From assembly GCA_001999425.1 (NCBI GenBank), contig MLHP01000002.1, positions 1 to 64,000 of the forward strand: 64,000 nt of DNA. Reading direction: 5' to 3'. A model generated the notes under the pieces. The model made no database searches, was not told the origin of the DNA, and saw only the letters and a list, made by a program, of their open reading frames with translations. The first letter of the stretch is position 1; each line of letters begins with the position of its first letter. This DNA is from Rodentibacter genomosp. 2 (GTDB taxonomy: Bacteria; Pseudomonadota; Gammaproteobacteria; Enterobacterales; Pasteurellaceae). This document shows positions 18,690 to 28,682 of the stretch, piece after piece. The position numbers and the translations under genes are program-made.

Positions 18690-18722
18690 AAAAAATGGCG
18701 TTTTAATTAACGCCATTTTTAT
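18690..18722 (+). terminator. Intrinsic terminator after rnb
   Basis: AAAAATGGCGTT and AACGCCATTTTT are inverted copies around a short AT loop, followed by ATTT. It may also serve the convergent yfbR transcript. Confidence 0.85.
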
Positions 18723-18769
18723 TTGGGAAATTGACCGCACTTCTCAAAAGTATCTCTATATAATAATTT

Positions 18770-19357
18770 CTACAACGCAATCTCATCCAACGAACGTCCA
18801 AAACTTGGCATAAAGACTTGCAAGAAGTAATCCATTTCTTGACTATGCCATTGTTGCATTAGGGTTTCCAATCTTGTTTTTGCCGCTTTAAATTCTTGAT
18901 TGCCATTCTCCAGCTCAAATTGCGCTTTAATATAAGCGCAAATTAAATCTGCCTGTTTCACTAAATGTTTTTCCTCATCAGAAAAGGTTTCACTGTCCAA
19001 ATAAGGAGCAAAATCACCTTGCAGTTCTTGCGGTAAAAGACTGATTAAATGAAGTTCCGCCGCGCTCTCAATTTGTTTATAAGCTTGAGTGATTTCAGGG
19101 TTAAAATATTTAATCGGTGTCGGCAAATCACCGGTAAAAATTTCAGATATATCATGATACATTGCCATAACGGCAATTCGTTCCGAATTAACCTGACCAT
19201 CAAAAAATTTATTCTTAATAATCGCTAACGCTTGTGCAACAAACGCGACTTGCAAGCTATGCTCTGCTAGATTTTCTTTTTCAATATTGCGCATTAATGA
19301 CCAACGTTGAATCAAACGCAAACGATCTAAACAAGCAAAAAAATGACTGGGTTTAAT
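18770..19357 (-). CDS. yfbR: 5'-deoxynucleotidase YfbR, probably starting at AUU
   Basis: An HD-domain phosphohydrolase that removes phosphate from deoxyribonucleoside 5'-monophosphates. Metal ligands show as [26 protein letters not shown] and KQADLI. The first canonical codon is TTG at 19321, but the frame is open upstream and reads [14 protein letters not shown], matching the known E. coli start MKQSHFFAHLSRLK. There is no ATG, GTG or TTG in that extension; the codon in the M1 position is ATT at 19355-19357, 8 bases after AGAGGGG, an excellent Shine-Dalgarno. With this start the HD histidine is residue 33 and Arg18-Trp19 align exactly with the E. coli numbering. It follows degS by 14 bases. 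Confidence 0.85.
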   Translation of the reverse strand: MKPSHFFACLDRLRLIQRWSLMRNIEKENLAEHSLQVAFVAQALAIIKNKFFDGQVNSERIAVMAMYHDISEIFTGDLPTPIKYFNPEITQAYKQIESAAELHLISLLPQELQGDFAPYLDSETFSDEEKHLVKQADLICAYIKAQFELENGNQEFKAAKTRLETLMQQWHSQEMDYFLQVFMPSFGRSLDEIAL

Positions 19358-19371
19358 CTCTATATCCCCTC

Positions 19372-20394
19372 TTAATTAGATGGAAGCTCTTCCACCATCA
19401 CAGACAAATCAAACACTCGTCCTAAACGTATTATTGTTACTGTTACTCTTGTACTCGGTTTAGTATTGGAGATAATTTGCATCATTTCACGAGTTGAAAT
19501 TCCCTCTTGATTATTGAGTTTTAAGATAACATCACCCACCTGAATACCGGCTTTCGAGGCAGGACTATTAGGTGTCACTCCCGTAATCAAAATTCCTTGT
19601 TCCGCACTGGAATTAATCTCACTTTGTACACCAAAATAGCCTCGAATTACACGTCCGTCGCGGATAATTTTATGTAAAACATCATTTGCAATATCCATCG
19701 GAATGGCAAAATTTAAACCTTCGGCAATTTCAGTTGAAGTTTTACCGATACTCAATGTGCTGATTCCAACCAACTCACCGGCTGAATTAATTAACGCACC
19801 ACCTGAATTACCACGATTAATTGAAGCATCCGTTTGAATAAAATTTTGTCTGCCAAGAGAATCCCCCACCGCACTTCGCCCTACGGCACTAATAATTCCC
19901 AGAGAAACACTTTGCCCAAGATTATAAGGATTGCCAATCGCTAGAGCGACATCCCCAACATGAACTTGACGATTCGCATTTTGTGGGATAGTAGAAAGAT
20001 TATCGGCGTGAATTTTCAACACGGCAAGATCCGTTAAATTATCGGAACCGATCAGGTTTGCTTCATAAATATTGCCATTCTGTAATGCCACTACAATCTG
20101 ATCGGCATTTTGGATCACGTGTTTATTGGTCAGAATATAGCCATCTTTACTCATGATCACACCCGATCCCAAATTATTCACTTGTAGTTGATCATTATCG
20201 TTAATACTGGCTGATGAAAAAGAACGATTGTACACATTGACCACAGCAGGCGATGCGATCCGCACCGCATTTTTGAAAGAAACAATGTCATCAGAGGTAA
20301 AAATATTGCTGCTATTTATTCTTGGTACAGCAAAGAGAATGATTCCAGCAGCGGCTAATCCCCAAAGAGCGGAATAAACAAGTTTTTTAAGCAT
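19372..20394 (-). CDS. degS: DegS-type membrane-anchored serine protease
   Basis: 340 residues with an uncleaved N-terminal membrane anchor ([20 protein letters not shown]), a trypsin-like domain and a single PDZ domain (about 245-335). This is the DegS layout, as opposed to the soluble two-PDZ DegP at 8574. The triad appears as [19 protein letters not shown] and NRGNSGGAL. In enterics DegS senses misfolded outer-membrane proteins and starts RseA cleavage, freeing sigma-E. It lies directly after ribD (no gap) and before yfbR. Confidence 0.92.
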   Translation of the reverse strand: MLKKLVYSALWGLAAAGIILFAVPRINSSNIFTSDDIVSFKNAVRIASPAVVNVYNRSFSSASINDNDQLQVNNLGSGVIMSKDGYILTNKHVIQNADQIVVALQNGNIYEANLIGSDNLTDLAVLKIHADNLSTIPQNANRQVHVGDVALAIGNPYNLGQSVSLGIISAVGRSAVGDSLGRQNFIQTDASINRGNSGGALINSAGELVGISTLSIGKTSTEIAEGLNFAIPMDIANDVLHKIIRDGRVIRGYFGVQSEINSSAEQGILITGVTPNSPASKAGIQVGDVILKLNNQEGISTREMMQIISNTKPSTRVTVTIIRLGRVFDLSVMVEELPSN

Positions 20395-21519
20395 TTAAAA
20401 TCCTTTTGGCGTATAAGTTAATTTTATGTCATCGCCAATTTGTTGAAATTCATTAAGTTGCCATAGAGGAGCATCGGCTAATTGTATCAAATGAGGCAAG
20501 TTACATAGACCACGAGCTTGTTCGCCCAACAATTTGGGAGCAATATAAAGAATCAGTTCGTCCACCAATTTTTGTTCAATCAAACTACCGGCTAAATTTT
20601 TTCCCGCTTCGACCCAAAGACTATTTATTTGACGTTTTCCTAATTCAACCATTAATTCGGATAAAAGATTATCTTGAGGCAAGACAATTTGTTCACAAAA
20701 CTCGGGGAAACTCGCAAGATCGCGCACTTCACTTGAAACCAACCACACCGGTGACATTGTTTCAAATAATTTATGGCTTGGCTGGATACGATGTTGTGAA
20801 TCTAAAATGACACGCACAGGCTGACGCACCGTTTCTTTCGCATATTCTTGTTTGAGATCAACAGGAAAATCTTCCCACCGCACATTTAGGCTGGGATCAT
20901 CAGCTAAAACAGTAGCGGAAGTGGATAAAAGTGCGGATGATTTTGCCCGCATTTTCTGCACATCGGCACGTGAGGCGGAGCCGGTAATCCATTTACTTTC
21001 TCCGCTTGCCATAGCCGTTTTACCATCAAGGCTCATCGCTAATTTAAGCTGTACAAAAGGAGCCCCTTCCCGCATACGTTTTAAAAAACCTTTATTCAAC
21101 TTTTCCGCAGAATCTTTTAGTAAATTGACCGCACTTTCAATGCCCGCTTCGGCAAGCATTTTCAGCCCTCTACCCGCCACTTGCGGATTTGGATCTTCCA
21201 TTGCAGCAACAACTTTCACGACACCGGCTTCAATTAAGCCCAATGCGCAAGGCGGCGTACGACCATAATGGGAACAAGGCTCCAAGGTAACATAAGCGGT
21301 TGCCCCTTTTGCTTTTTCACCTGCTTGCGCCAGCGCAACCCGTTCCGCATGAGGTTGCCCAGCCTTAAAATGAGAACCTTCCCCTACAATCTCACCATTT
21401 TTCACTAATACGCAACCCACCGCAGGGTTTGGCGTTGTAGTATAAATTCCTTTTGCCGCTAAATCCAAAGCCCGTTGCATAAATTGCGCGTCTTGAACGG
21501 TAAATTTATCAGACATCAT
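20395..21519 (-). CDS. ribD: Bifunctional riboflavin deaminase/reductase RibD
   Basis: 374 residues covering two steps of riboflavin synthesis: deamination of the pyrimidine intermediate and NADPH reduction of its ribosyl side chain. The N-terminal deaminase shows HAERVALAQ and PCSHYGRTPPC, the zinc ligands and catalytic glutamate. The reductase domain starts near 150 (FVQLKLAMSLDGKTA). It starts at ATG 21519, overlapping the nrdR stop as TAATG, and abuts degS. Confidence 0.96.
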   Translation of the reverse strand: MMSDKFTVQDAQFMQRALDLAAKGIYTTTPNPAVGCVLVKNGEIVGEGSHFKAGQPHAERVALAQAGEKAKGATAYVTLEPCSHYGRTPPCALGLIEAGVVKVVAAMEDPNPQVAGRGLKMLAEAGIESAVNLLKDSAEKLNKGFLKRMREGAPFVQLKLAMSLDGKTAMASGESKWITGSASRADVQKMRAKSSALLSTSATVLADDPSLNVRWEDFPVDLKQEYAKETVRQPVRVILDSQHRIQPSHKLFETMSPVWLVSSEVRDLASFPEFCEQIVLPQDNLLSELMVELGKRQINSLWVEAGKNLAGSLIEQKLVDELILYIAPKLLGEQARGLCNLPHLIQLADAPLWQLNEFQQIGDDIKLTYTPKGF

Positions 21520-21968
21520 TAATCCTTCAGACTTTCAATTTCTTTGGTAAATTGATTAATATTATCAAAGCTCAAATACACCGAAGCAAAGCGAATATAT
21601 GCCACCTTATCCATTTCTTTTAATTCATTCATTGCCAATTTGCCGACGAGTTGGCTAGGTACTTCACGCTCACCGGTAGCACGTAGCTGCAAAATAATAT
21701 GGCTAATCGCTTTTTCTACATCATCTGAACTTACAGGACGTTTTTCCAAAGCATGCTGAATACCACTGCGAAGTTTGTCTTCATTAAAAGGCTCCCGCGA
21801 ACCATCGCTTTTAATAATTTTCGGTATAACCAACTCAGCGGTTTCAAAGGTGGTAAAACGTTCGTGACAATGACCGCACTCACGGCGGCGGCGGACTTGA
21901 TAACCATCGGATACTAACCGACTATCAATGACCTTAGTTTCTTCAGTAGAACAAAATGGGCAACGCAT
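21519..21968 (-). CDS. nrdR: Transcriptional repressor NrdR
   Basis: 149 residues from ATG 21968, the family's usual start MRCPFC; an upstream in-frame ATG (21983) is rejected. The zinc ribbon is CPFC and CGHC (about 3-34), followed by an ATP-cone domain (about 49-139). NrdR senses (d)ATP and represses ribonucleotide reductase genes through NrdR boxes. It is co-transcribed with ribD, with overlap TAATG, a widespread gene pair. Confidence 0.96.
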   Translation of the reverse strand: MRCPFCSTEETKVIDSRLVSDGYQVRRRRECGHCHERFTTFETAELVIPKIIKSDGSREPFNEDKLRSGIQHALEKRPVSSDDVEKAISHIILQLRATGEREVPSQLVGKLAMNELKEMDKVAYIRFASVYLSFDNINQFTKEIESLKD

Positions 21969-22030
21969 AGGAGATCCTCTCAAAAACGGGCACTTATCTT
22001 AGCAAAAAAAGTCCGTTTTGACGATTTACT

Positions 22031-25000
22031 TTATTTTTTATTAGTTGACTTCTTAGCTTCTTTTGCAAATAACACACCAAACCAATCTGTTGTTTGTTTT
22101 ACTAATTTCATTAGGTTTTTCTGCTGATCAAATTTTGTCGTTTGAGCCAATACCCGAGACCAATAAGGATCGGCTTTCTTTGTATAATTTCTTTGCTTTT
22201 CATCTTCAGCTAATTTTCTTAATTTCGCCAAAATAATCTCAAAATTGACCGCACTTTCATCTTTTTCAATAAATTCGGTGATTTTGTCAATCGTTGGAAC
22301 GAGCTGAATTTCCAACTGACTTTGCAAATACGCCTGTGCGTAAATTTGCAACTGGGTTAATGCGTTCTCCCGCTCCACTTGCGGTAATTCAATGATTTGA
22401 TCTTGCGTAATTAATTTTGCCGGTATGGTATCTTCCTGCGTGACAGATTGGATCAAATAATAAATCCAAGGGCGAATACAATAACGTTCCTTATAGTTCG
22501 CAAAACGCCATTCAATCACTTGATTTGTTTCACCGAAAAGATTTTGTATATAACCAAATAGGCGAATTGATTGTGTTTTGCCTTGCCAAGGAACGTTCAA
22601 TATGAAATCGACAGACGCATTGTGTGGTTTATCAAGATCCGTGATTTTATTTTTAAATTCCAATACGGTGTCACGCAAGGTTTCCGCCGCGACTTGACCA
22701 AATTGCGCACGAGGTAATACCCCTTTCACATTAGCTTGGGCAAAATATCGGTCGAACTCACTTTCATCAAGATACACAAGATGATTATTAAGCGCATATT
22801 TATCTAATCCGGTTAAGGTGAAATTTTCGCTGTCGGCGATACGCTCGTCTTCATCACGAAAATACACTCCAAGCTGTTTTTCAAAGAAAAATTTCACCGG
22901 ATTTTCTACAAAACCCACAAAGCGATCTAACTCGATTTCCGTTATAGATTCCGTATTTTCCATCAGCGTAACAAATTCTTTTTGTGATTTATGCCCTGTC
23001 ATCTTGGCTATCGGTAACCATTTAGCGGCAAAAGAGCGGTTAAAATTATCATTATTTTTAAAATTACTCGGACTAAATGCCGTCATCGTATGTTGTTGAA
23101 TAGATAATTTTCCCTCGTCCGCTTGCCCTTGATTGATATAATCCAATAATTGGCTGACCAGTATGGAGGGGGCTTTGCTTTGGTTATCAATAATTGAACG
23201 ACCAATATAACTGATGTAGCAATAATCCCGTGCGGCAAGCAAAGATTCAAGGAATAAATAACGATCATCATCGCGCCGCACCCGATCACCTTTTTGATGA
23301 TGATATTGCATTAGATCAAAACTGTTTGGCGTTTGTCTGCGAGGATAATCCGCCTCGTTCATCCCCAATAAGCAAACCACTCTGAACGGGACGGCACGCA
23401 TTGGCAATAATGTACAGAAATTGACTTTACCGGCTAAAAATTTCAGGCTATTCGGCGTATCCTCCAACTTTAGCCCCATCACATCGGCGATCACATCCGC
23501 TTGCAATAAAGTATTAAAATGAAGCTCATCCAGTTGCTCCGCCACCTCGTTAATTTTTTCCCGAATATAAAGTAAGGTGTCATGAGTTTCTTCATTTTGC
23601 ACAAAAAAATCCACCAAAAGTGCGCTTAATATTTGTTGCCATTTTTTCATAGAATGGGCTTTTTGAAGCATTTCATACCAAGCAGAAAGCACCGTGAAAA
23701 AATGCGATAAATGTCCGACTAACACGCCCTTCAAACCATAGCTGCTGTCAAAACCGAGGCTGTCTTGCCAAATACCGTGTTCTTCACGCATAGCATAGCC
23801 TAATAGCATACGTTCTAAGCCTGCTTGCCAAGAATTAAAATTCGTCCCGTCTTGATTTTTTTGTAAACCAAAACGGATCCCCGCATCTGCCACCCATTCA
23901 CGGATTAGGGGTAAATCGGAAAGCGAAATGTTAAAACGCTGATGTACGGCGGGAATATCCAATAAAGCGAGTATTTGTTCCGCACTAAAGGTACTTTCTT
24001 TTAAATGTAATAGCGAGAGATAACAAGAAACCAAAGCATCACTTTCTGATAATTTGTTATCGGAAATAGAAAAAGGAATCAGCGGCACCTCACCATTTTT
24101 ATGACCAAAAACAGATTGAATATAAGGGGTGTAATGATTAATGTCCGCCACCATAACCACAATATCTTTTGGAGTCAGCAATGGATTTTGATTAAACAAA
24201 TCCAGTAAATAATCATGCAATACTTCCACTTCACGCATTGCGCTGTGGCAAGCGTGTATGGTTAAACTGCGGTCATTTTTTGCAATGTTTAAAGGTTGAT
24301 TGGTTAAATGCAAAATATGGGACTGTAATTGCCCGAGTAACGTCGTATTAGGAATTTCCTCATAGGCATTCAATGCATAAGTCGGAATTCGTTCTTCATC
24401 CTTAACTAATGTGTAAAGAAAATCACGCCCCATTTTCCCCCAAGCGGCAAGCAGCGGATTGCCGTTTTGCAGTTTTTCCTCATAATAGGTAGTTTCAAGA
24501 TTGTTGTCTGCCAATGCAGAAACCTGACTGTTGGAAAAGAGCGGTTGAATTTCCTCTTGTTTTTGATAATGACGACGTACACGATTGCTGAGATAATCCA
24601 TCCGTAAATCACGAATATCCCCCCAATATTCCTGACTAGGATTATTAAAAAACAGATGAATATCCACCTCTAGTGACATTGCCTGTAAAATGGATAAATA
24701 AGCCGTTGGCAACGCTGAGATACCAAAAATAAAGAGGCGATTAGGCAGTTTTTTAGGTTGATTTTTATCGTTTAATAAGGTGAGAAATTTCTCGTGCAAA
24801 GCTGCGCGGTGTGTGGCTTGTTCACTGATATCTGCTTTTACATTTGCAACCAATGCCCGCCATAATATGCCCTGCCAAGTAACATTTCCTTGAATTTGTT
24901 GCAACAATACATCATTTAAATGTGCTTGTTGCATTTTTATTTGTGCAGCAATTTTCTCATCTTCATCTCTTTCCCAAACAAAAATCCATTCGGGACGATA

Positions 25001-25426
25001 GACTAAATATTGGTCAAATAAATCGGCAATTTTGCTACTTAATTGATAGAGTTTGTATTGTTCCGAATAAGGTGAAGAAGACAAATAATGACGTAAAGGC
25101 TCGAATTCTTCCCGCTCTAAAAAATGGGGTATTAATCCCATTAAACGCCACATCATACTGTCTTTATCAAAAGGATTTTGTAAAGAAACGAAGGGTAAAT
25201 TATCTTTGTAAAGTTGCCAAATAAAAGTCGCTGGCATTGGAAAGGTTAAATTAGCGGAAATGCCGTTTTTCTTGGCTAATTCCATCTGTAACCATTGCGC
25301 CATACCGGGACTTTGCACCAGAATAATATCTTGCTGAAAAGGATCTTCCTTTGGCATTGTGTTAAATAATTCGGCAAGAATCTCTTTCTGTTTTTCAAGT
25401 TGATTGGAATAGTAAACGATAAACAC
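22031..25426 (-). CDS. recC: RecBCD subunit RecC
   Basis: 1131 residues, the usual RecC size. RecC is the Chi-recognising subunit of the RecBCD helicase-nuclease that processes double-strand ends and degrades foreign linear DNA. The N-terminus FIVYYSNQLE and the motif ILVQSPGMAQWLQMELA match the family. I start at GTG 25426 (MFIVYYSN) because E. coli RecC begins MLRVYHSN; upstream TTG 25441 is in frame but would add an unlikely extension. It follows comQ by 50 bases, the same neighbour order as in H. influenzae. Confidence 0.95.
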   Translation of the reverse strand: MFIVYYSNQLEKQKEILAELFNTMPKEDPFQQDIILVQSPGMAQWLQMELAKKNGISANLTFPMPATFIWQLYKDNLPFVSLQNPFDKDSMMWRLMGLIPHFLEREEFEPLRHYLSSSPYSEQYKLYQLSSKIADLFDQYLVYRPEWIFVWERDEDEKIAAQIKMQQAHLNDVLLQQIQGNVTWQGILWRALVANVKADISEQATHRAALHEKFLTLLNDKNQPKKLPNRLFIFGISALPTAYLSILQAMSLEVDIHLFFNNPSQEYWGDIRDLRMDYLSNRVRRHYQKQEEIQPLFSNSQVSALADNNLETTYYEEKLQNGNPLLAAWGKMGRDFLYTLVKDEERIPTYALNAYEEIPNTTLLGQLQSHILHLTNQPLNIAKNDRSLTIHACHSAMREVEVLHDYLLDLFNQNPLLTPKDIVVMVADINHYTPYIQSVFGHKNGEVPLIPFSISDNKLSESDALVSCYLSLLHLKESTFSAEQILALLDIPAVHQRFNISLSDLPLIREWVADAGIRFGLQKNQDGTNFNSWQAGLERMLLGYAMREEHGIWQDSLGFDSSYGLKGVLVGHLSHFFTVLSAWYEMLQKAHSMKKWQQILSALLVDFFVQNEETHDTLLYIREKINEVAEQLDELHFNTLLQADVIADVMGLKLEDTPNSLKFLAGKVNFCTLLPMRAVPFRVVCLLGMNEADYPRRQTPNSFDLMQYHHQKGDRVRRDDDRYLFLESLLAARDYCYISYIGRSIIDNQSKAPSILVSQLLDYINQGQADEGKLSIQQHTMTAFSPSNFKNNDNFNRSFAAKWLPIAKMTGHKSQKEFVTLMENTESITEIELDRFVGFVENPVKFFFEKQLGVYFRDEDERIADSENFTLTGLDKYALNNHLVYLDESEFDRYFAQANVKGVLPRAQFGQVAAETLRDTVLEFKNKITDLDKPHNASVDFILNVPWQGKTQSIRLFGYIQNLFGETNQVIEWRFANYKERYCIRPWIYYLIQSVTQEDTIPAKLITQDQIIELPQVERENALTQLQIYAQAYLQSQLEIQLVPTIDKITEFIEKDESAVNFEIILAKLRKLAEDEKQRNYTKKADPYWSRVLAQTTKFDQQKNLMKLVKQTTDWFGVLFAKEAKKSTNKK

Positions 25427-25476
25427 GGCACAACCTATCAAAAATAGCCAAAATGGAGAGTCATTCTACCTGTTTT

Positions 25477-25764
25477 TTACTCATTTTTCAGGGAAAATTC
25501 ACCTTGAGAAGAGCGAACAACTACTTGATTACCTGTGCACTGTATTTGAAATTGTAGGTTATTTTGTTTCACTTGTTGTTCACAAGGTAAACCTAAAAAT
25601 TGTCGTTGTGCTTGATTTTCGGCAATCTGCAACGCCTGAAAATCATGATAAATTCCAGCCGCACTTTTACGCTGATTTGCCGTCCAGCGATTAAATACCA
25701 AAAACAATATGCTAAACAGCATGATCGTAAACATCACGGAAGTCAGCGACATCCCTTTATTCAT
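25477..25764 (-). CDS. comQ: Competence pilin-like protein ComQ
   Basis: 95 residues with a prepilin-like N-terminus (NKGMSLTSVMFTIMLFSILF) and a short soluble part with a cysteine pair (LPCEQQ, QIQCTG). The ATG at 25764 places the basic leader directly before the glycine; the longer start at 25782 is less likely. It overlaps comP by 8 bases. The comN-O-P-Q set in H. influenzae is Sxy/CRP-induced and needed for DNA uptake; the name follows position and layout, as sequence conservation is weak in these minor pilins. Confidence 0.75.
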   Translation of the reverse strand: MNKGMSLTSVMFTIMLFSILFLVFNRWTANQRKSAAGIYHDFQALQIAENQAQRQFLGLPCEQQVKQNNLQFQIQCTGNQVVVRSSQGEFSLKNE

Positions 25765-26446
25765 TTGAGGCTTTAAAATCACTCCAACTTTTCTCCGCTA
25801 ATTGCCATTTGCTGTATTGTTGCACCAAAGGTTCAATGATCTTTTTACCATAGGCAAGGCTAACGCCTTCTAATGTTAGCCGCCCACCTGTAATCACCGC
25901 TCCACTCACCCGCCCTTTACCCCGTAATATTAAATCCCCTTCAGCTACTAAAATACCTTGTACCGTGCCATTTACTTCCCATTCCGTTTGTTTCTCATTA
26001 AACCAATATAGTTGCGGAATTTTGTTCGATACTAATGGGTTAGCAGGCATTGAAAAGAGCGATCGAAATTCATCAAGATTTTCTAAATGAATCAAGCTTG
26101 CCAACAAACCTTGATTATCCCCTTTTGTCGGCGATTTCTTAAATATAGCGGAACGCTGACACCACAGAGAATACTGAATAGAATCTTTTTCCCCCTCAAT
26201 ATTTATAAAAACTTGTCGAACAGGATCCGAATTATCCAAAGGAAGGGTTGAACAGGCATTCTGCCGCTCCAATAACGTCATTTTTTGTAAAGTTAAGGTT
26301 TGTTCTACATAGTTTTTACGCTGCATTTGCTGCGCACGAAAAAAACTCAAGGCGCTATCGTCAAAGAGTAAGATCACCGCCAACAAACCGGCAAGAAAAA
26401 TCAAAATTGCAAGCGTAACAACGCCCTTCTTTCCCTTTTGTTTCAT
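25757..26446 (-). CDS. comP: Competence protein ComP (minor pilin-like)
   Basis: 229 residues. N-terminus KKGVVTLAILIFLAGLLAVI resembles a pilin-like hydrophobic helix but lacks the usual Glu5. The C-terminal part (about 165-205) has a glycine-rich beta-strand repeat (GILVAEGDLILRGKGRVSGA). The ATG at 26446 forms a TAATG overlap with comO. Third gene of the comNOPQ competence operon; likely part of the inner-membrane pseudopilus assembly. Confidence 0.75.
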   Translation of the reverse strand: MKQKGKKGVVTLAILIFLAGLLAVILLFDDSALSFFRAQQMQRKNYVEQTLTLQKMTLLERQNACSTLPLDNSDPVRQVFINIEGEKDSIQYSLWCQRSAIFKKSPTKGDNQGLLASLIHLENLDEFRSLFSMPANPLVSNKIPQLYWFNEKQTEWEVNGTVQGILVAEGDLILRGKGRVSGAVITGGRLTLEGVSLAYGKKIIEPLVQQYSKWQLAEKSWSDFKASNE

Positions 26447-27150
26447 TACTGATTCCACAATGCCACCACTATTGATGTTTCATACTGAATAGCAGGATTC
26501 TCTTTTAAATTACCGGCAAGCTGAATTTCAATGCCTTTTCTTTCTGCGATAAAATTAAATTGCAAATGAGTGATTTCGTATTCATTTTCATCAAGTAAAT
26601 CCGTCCAACCTCCCCCAGCATTACAAGCTGCTTGTTGAAGTGCTTTTTGGCATTCATTTGATTGACACTTAGCATTGATTGCAGTTTTGTAAGTTTGTTT
26701 CGTTTCAACCATTTTGTTATTCAATTTGTAACCGAAAAGTTCTTTTTCGATACCCTTTGCCACATTTTGATGCCCATTCAAACAGGTATTTTTAGTATAT
26801 TTTTCACCAATACATCCGTTTGCGTTGAGATCATAAAAAAACAAGATACAGCTATTTGGAGGCGCATTATTTGCTTGTGAAATAATTAACGCAGTGCCTT
26901 TTTGATCCAACTCAAACAAACCGATATTGGTTTCAATCAACTTATCATTTAATGCCCGAAACCCTGCACGGCGAAGATCTTTTCCTATAAGCTGAACCGT
27001 TCGTTGTAATTCTGCCTGCAATTTTAATTTCAATAAAAGCTGCCGATTCTGAATTTGTATATCGGTATAAAACTGTGAAACAACCAATAAAAGTGTAGAT
27101 GAAATTGCCAATGCAATCATTAATGCGAGTAATGTTTGCCCTTTTTTCAT
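26446..27150 (-). CDS. comO: Competence protein ComO (minor pilin-like)
   Basis: 234 residues. Prepilin-like start KKGQTLLALMIALAISS, again without Glu at position 5 after the glycine. A PilW/PpdB-like soluble domain with several cysteines (SCILFFYDLNANGCIG) follows. ATG 27150 is chosen over in-frame GTG 27171. It starts 4 bases after comN and ends in a TAATG overlap with comP. Confidence 0.78.
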   Translation of the reverse strand: MKKGQTLLALMIALAISSTLLLVVSQFYTDIQIQNRQLLLKLKLQAELQRTVQLIGKDLRRAGFRALNDKLIETNIGLFELDQKGTALIISQANNAPPNSCILFFYDLNANGCIGEKYTKNTCLNGHQNVAKGIEKELFGYKLNNKMVETKQTYKTAINAKCQSNECQKALQQAACNAGGGWTDLLDENEYEITHLQFNFIAERKGIEIQLAGNLKENPAIQYETSIVVALWNQ

Positions 27151-27154
27151 GGTT

Positions 27155-27670
27155 TCATCTCGTGCACGCACTGGCGAACTGATTAGGTTTCAACTTTAAA
27201 CTACCCACATTAAAAAAGGAAAATAATGTACTCTCATCACCTGCTTGTAATAAAAAACAATTGGAATCTATTGTATTGCGTATGCCATTAAAACGAGCTA
27301 CTGCCGTAGGATAAATTTTGGAACTAATAATCATCGTTTTCTGAGCAAAATAAGGGTAGTAAAAATGCGCATAAACCTCTTTTGGACAACTTGTCGGAGT
27401 AAAACAATCACAAAGTTTGTCATTTTTGACCTGAGCCGTCATACACCATTGCTTTGTCGTAGGATGACGATTTGCCAAAATAAACCAAATTTCAGAAGAA
27501 TTTTCCGCCCGCCCCTGAATCTGTCGTAAAAATAAATAAAGGCGATGCTGCTCTTTTGCTAAAATTGTTTTGGGATTATCGGTTTGCCAGAGCGGAACGC
27601 TGAAACTTAATGCAATACTGATAATAGCTAAACCAATTAATAATTCCACTAATGTTAAACCTTTGTGCAT
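27155..27670 (-). CDS. comN: Competence pilin-like protein ComN
   Basis: 171 residues, first of the comNOPQ operon. The type IV prepilin signature is clear: HKGLTLVELLIGLAIISIAL, with leader peptide ending in glycine and Glu at mature position 5. ATG 27670 has AGGA 7 bases upstream; an in-frame ATG at 27685 gives a longer leader. A CRP-S site lies 70 bases upstream. Known role of the operon: assembly of the DNA-uptake pilus. Confidence 0.82.
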   Translation of the reverse strand: MHKGLTLVELLIGLAIISIALSFSVPLWQTDNPKTILAKEQHRLYLFLRQIQGRAENSSEIWFILANRHPTTKQWCMTAQVKNDKLCDCFTPTSCPKEVYAHFYYPYFAQKTMIISSKIYPTAVARFNGIRNTIDSNCFLLQAGDESTLFSFFNVGSLKLKPNQFASACTR

Positions 27671-27739
27671 AAAAATTTTCCTCATTTTGACCGCACTTTA
27701 AGGTATTTTCTCATCGACACCACAACGATGAATCACTTT

Positions 27740-27755
27740 TTCGATCATGATCGCA
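27740..27755 (-). promoter_or_regulatory. CRP-S (Sxy-dependent) site upstream of comN
   Basis: Read on the minus strand, TGCGATCATGATCGAA fits the competence-specific CRP-S pattern TGCGA-N6-TCGCA with one change. T and A runs flank it, also typical. A class II position would put the start of transcription near 27706, leaving a 36-base leader before ATG 27670. Site type from knowledge of the H. influenzae competence regulon; use inferred. Confidence 0.75.
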
Positions 27756-27869
27756 AGATTATGAAAAGGATAAGAAAAAAGTGCAGTTTTATGATTTTCA
27801 GCTGGTTATTTTTACAAATGCCGTTATAATGGCACGCAAATTTTCGGTTCTTTAAAATCTGGTGAAATT

Positions 27870-28673
27870 ATGAATCCAATGTTGAATATCGCTATTCGCG
27901 CGGCACGAAGAGCGGGCAATGTTATTGCTAAAAATTATGAACGCCGTGATGATATCGAAACGTTACAAAAAGGTATCAATGACTATGTTACAAACATCGA
28001 TAAAGCTGCGGAAGCTGAAATTATTGAGATTATCCGTAAATCTTATCCCGAACACACCGTCATTACCGAAGAAAGCGGAGCTATTGAAGGGAAAGACAGC
28101 GATGTTCAATGGATTGTCGATCCACTAGATGGCACTCGCAATTTCATGAACGGCTTACCACACTTTGCCGTATCTATCGCTATCCGTGTAAAAAATCGTA
28201 CGGAAGTTGGTGTAGTTTACGATCCTATCCGTAATGAATTATTTACTGCTGTACGCGGTGAAGGCGCAAAATTAAATGAAGTACGCTTACGTGTTGATGC
28301 AAAACGCGAACTTCAAGGCGCTATTCTTGCTACTGGTTTCCCATTCAAACAGCCAAAACTTATGCCAACTCAGTTTGCAATGATGAATGCACTCATTGAA
28401 GAAGCTGCGGATTTCCGTCGCACCGGATCCGCTGCCTTAGATTTATGCTATGTCGCATCAAACCGTGTTGATGGCTATTTTGAAATGGGCATAAAAGCAT
28501 GGGATTGTGCCGCAGGTGATTTAATTGTACGTGAAGCCGGTGGGTTGGTTTGTGATTTTGAAGCAGGCAATAGCTATTTACGTAGTGGGAATATTGTTGC
28601 TGCTCCACCTCGAGTACTAAAAGAAATGTTAAATAAAATTCGCCCTTGCTTAGGCTGTAATTTTAAAAACTAA
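27870..28673 (+). CDS. suhB: Inositol-1-monophosphatase SuhB
   Basis: 267 residues. The metal-binding motifs of the family are present: EESG (about 67-70), DPLDGTRNF, and WDCAAGDLIVREAGG near 220. SuhB hydrolyses myo-inositol phosphates in vitro and, in E. coli, works in the ribosomal RNA antitermination complex. Divergent from comN. It ends at a strong uptake-signal hairpin. Confidence 0.95.
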   Translation: MNPMLNIAIRAARRAGNVIAKNYERRDDIETLQKGINDYVTNIDKAAEAEIIEIIRKSYPEHTVITEESGAIEGKDSDVQWIVDPLDGTRNFMNGLPHFAVSIAIRVKNRTEVGVVYDPIRNELFTAVRGEGAKLNEVRLRVDAKRELQGAILATGFPFKQPKLMPTQFAMMNALIEEAADFRRTGSAALDLCYVASNRVDGYFEMGIKAWDCAAGDLIVREAGGLVCDFEAGNSYLRSGNIVAAPPRVLKEMLNKIRPCLGCNFKN

Positions 28674-28682
28674 AAAACATTA

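Noticed and set aside
20852..21268. Plus-strand frame of 138 codons inside ribD
   Set aside because: Antisense shadow; ribD has all its catalytic motifs in this interval.
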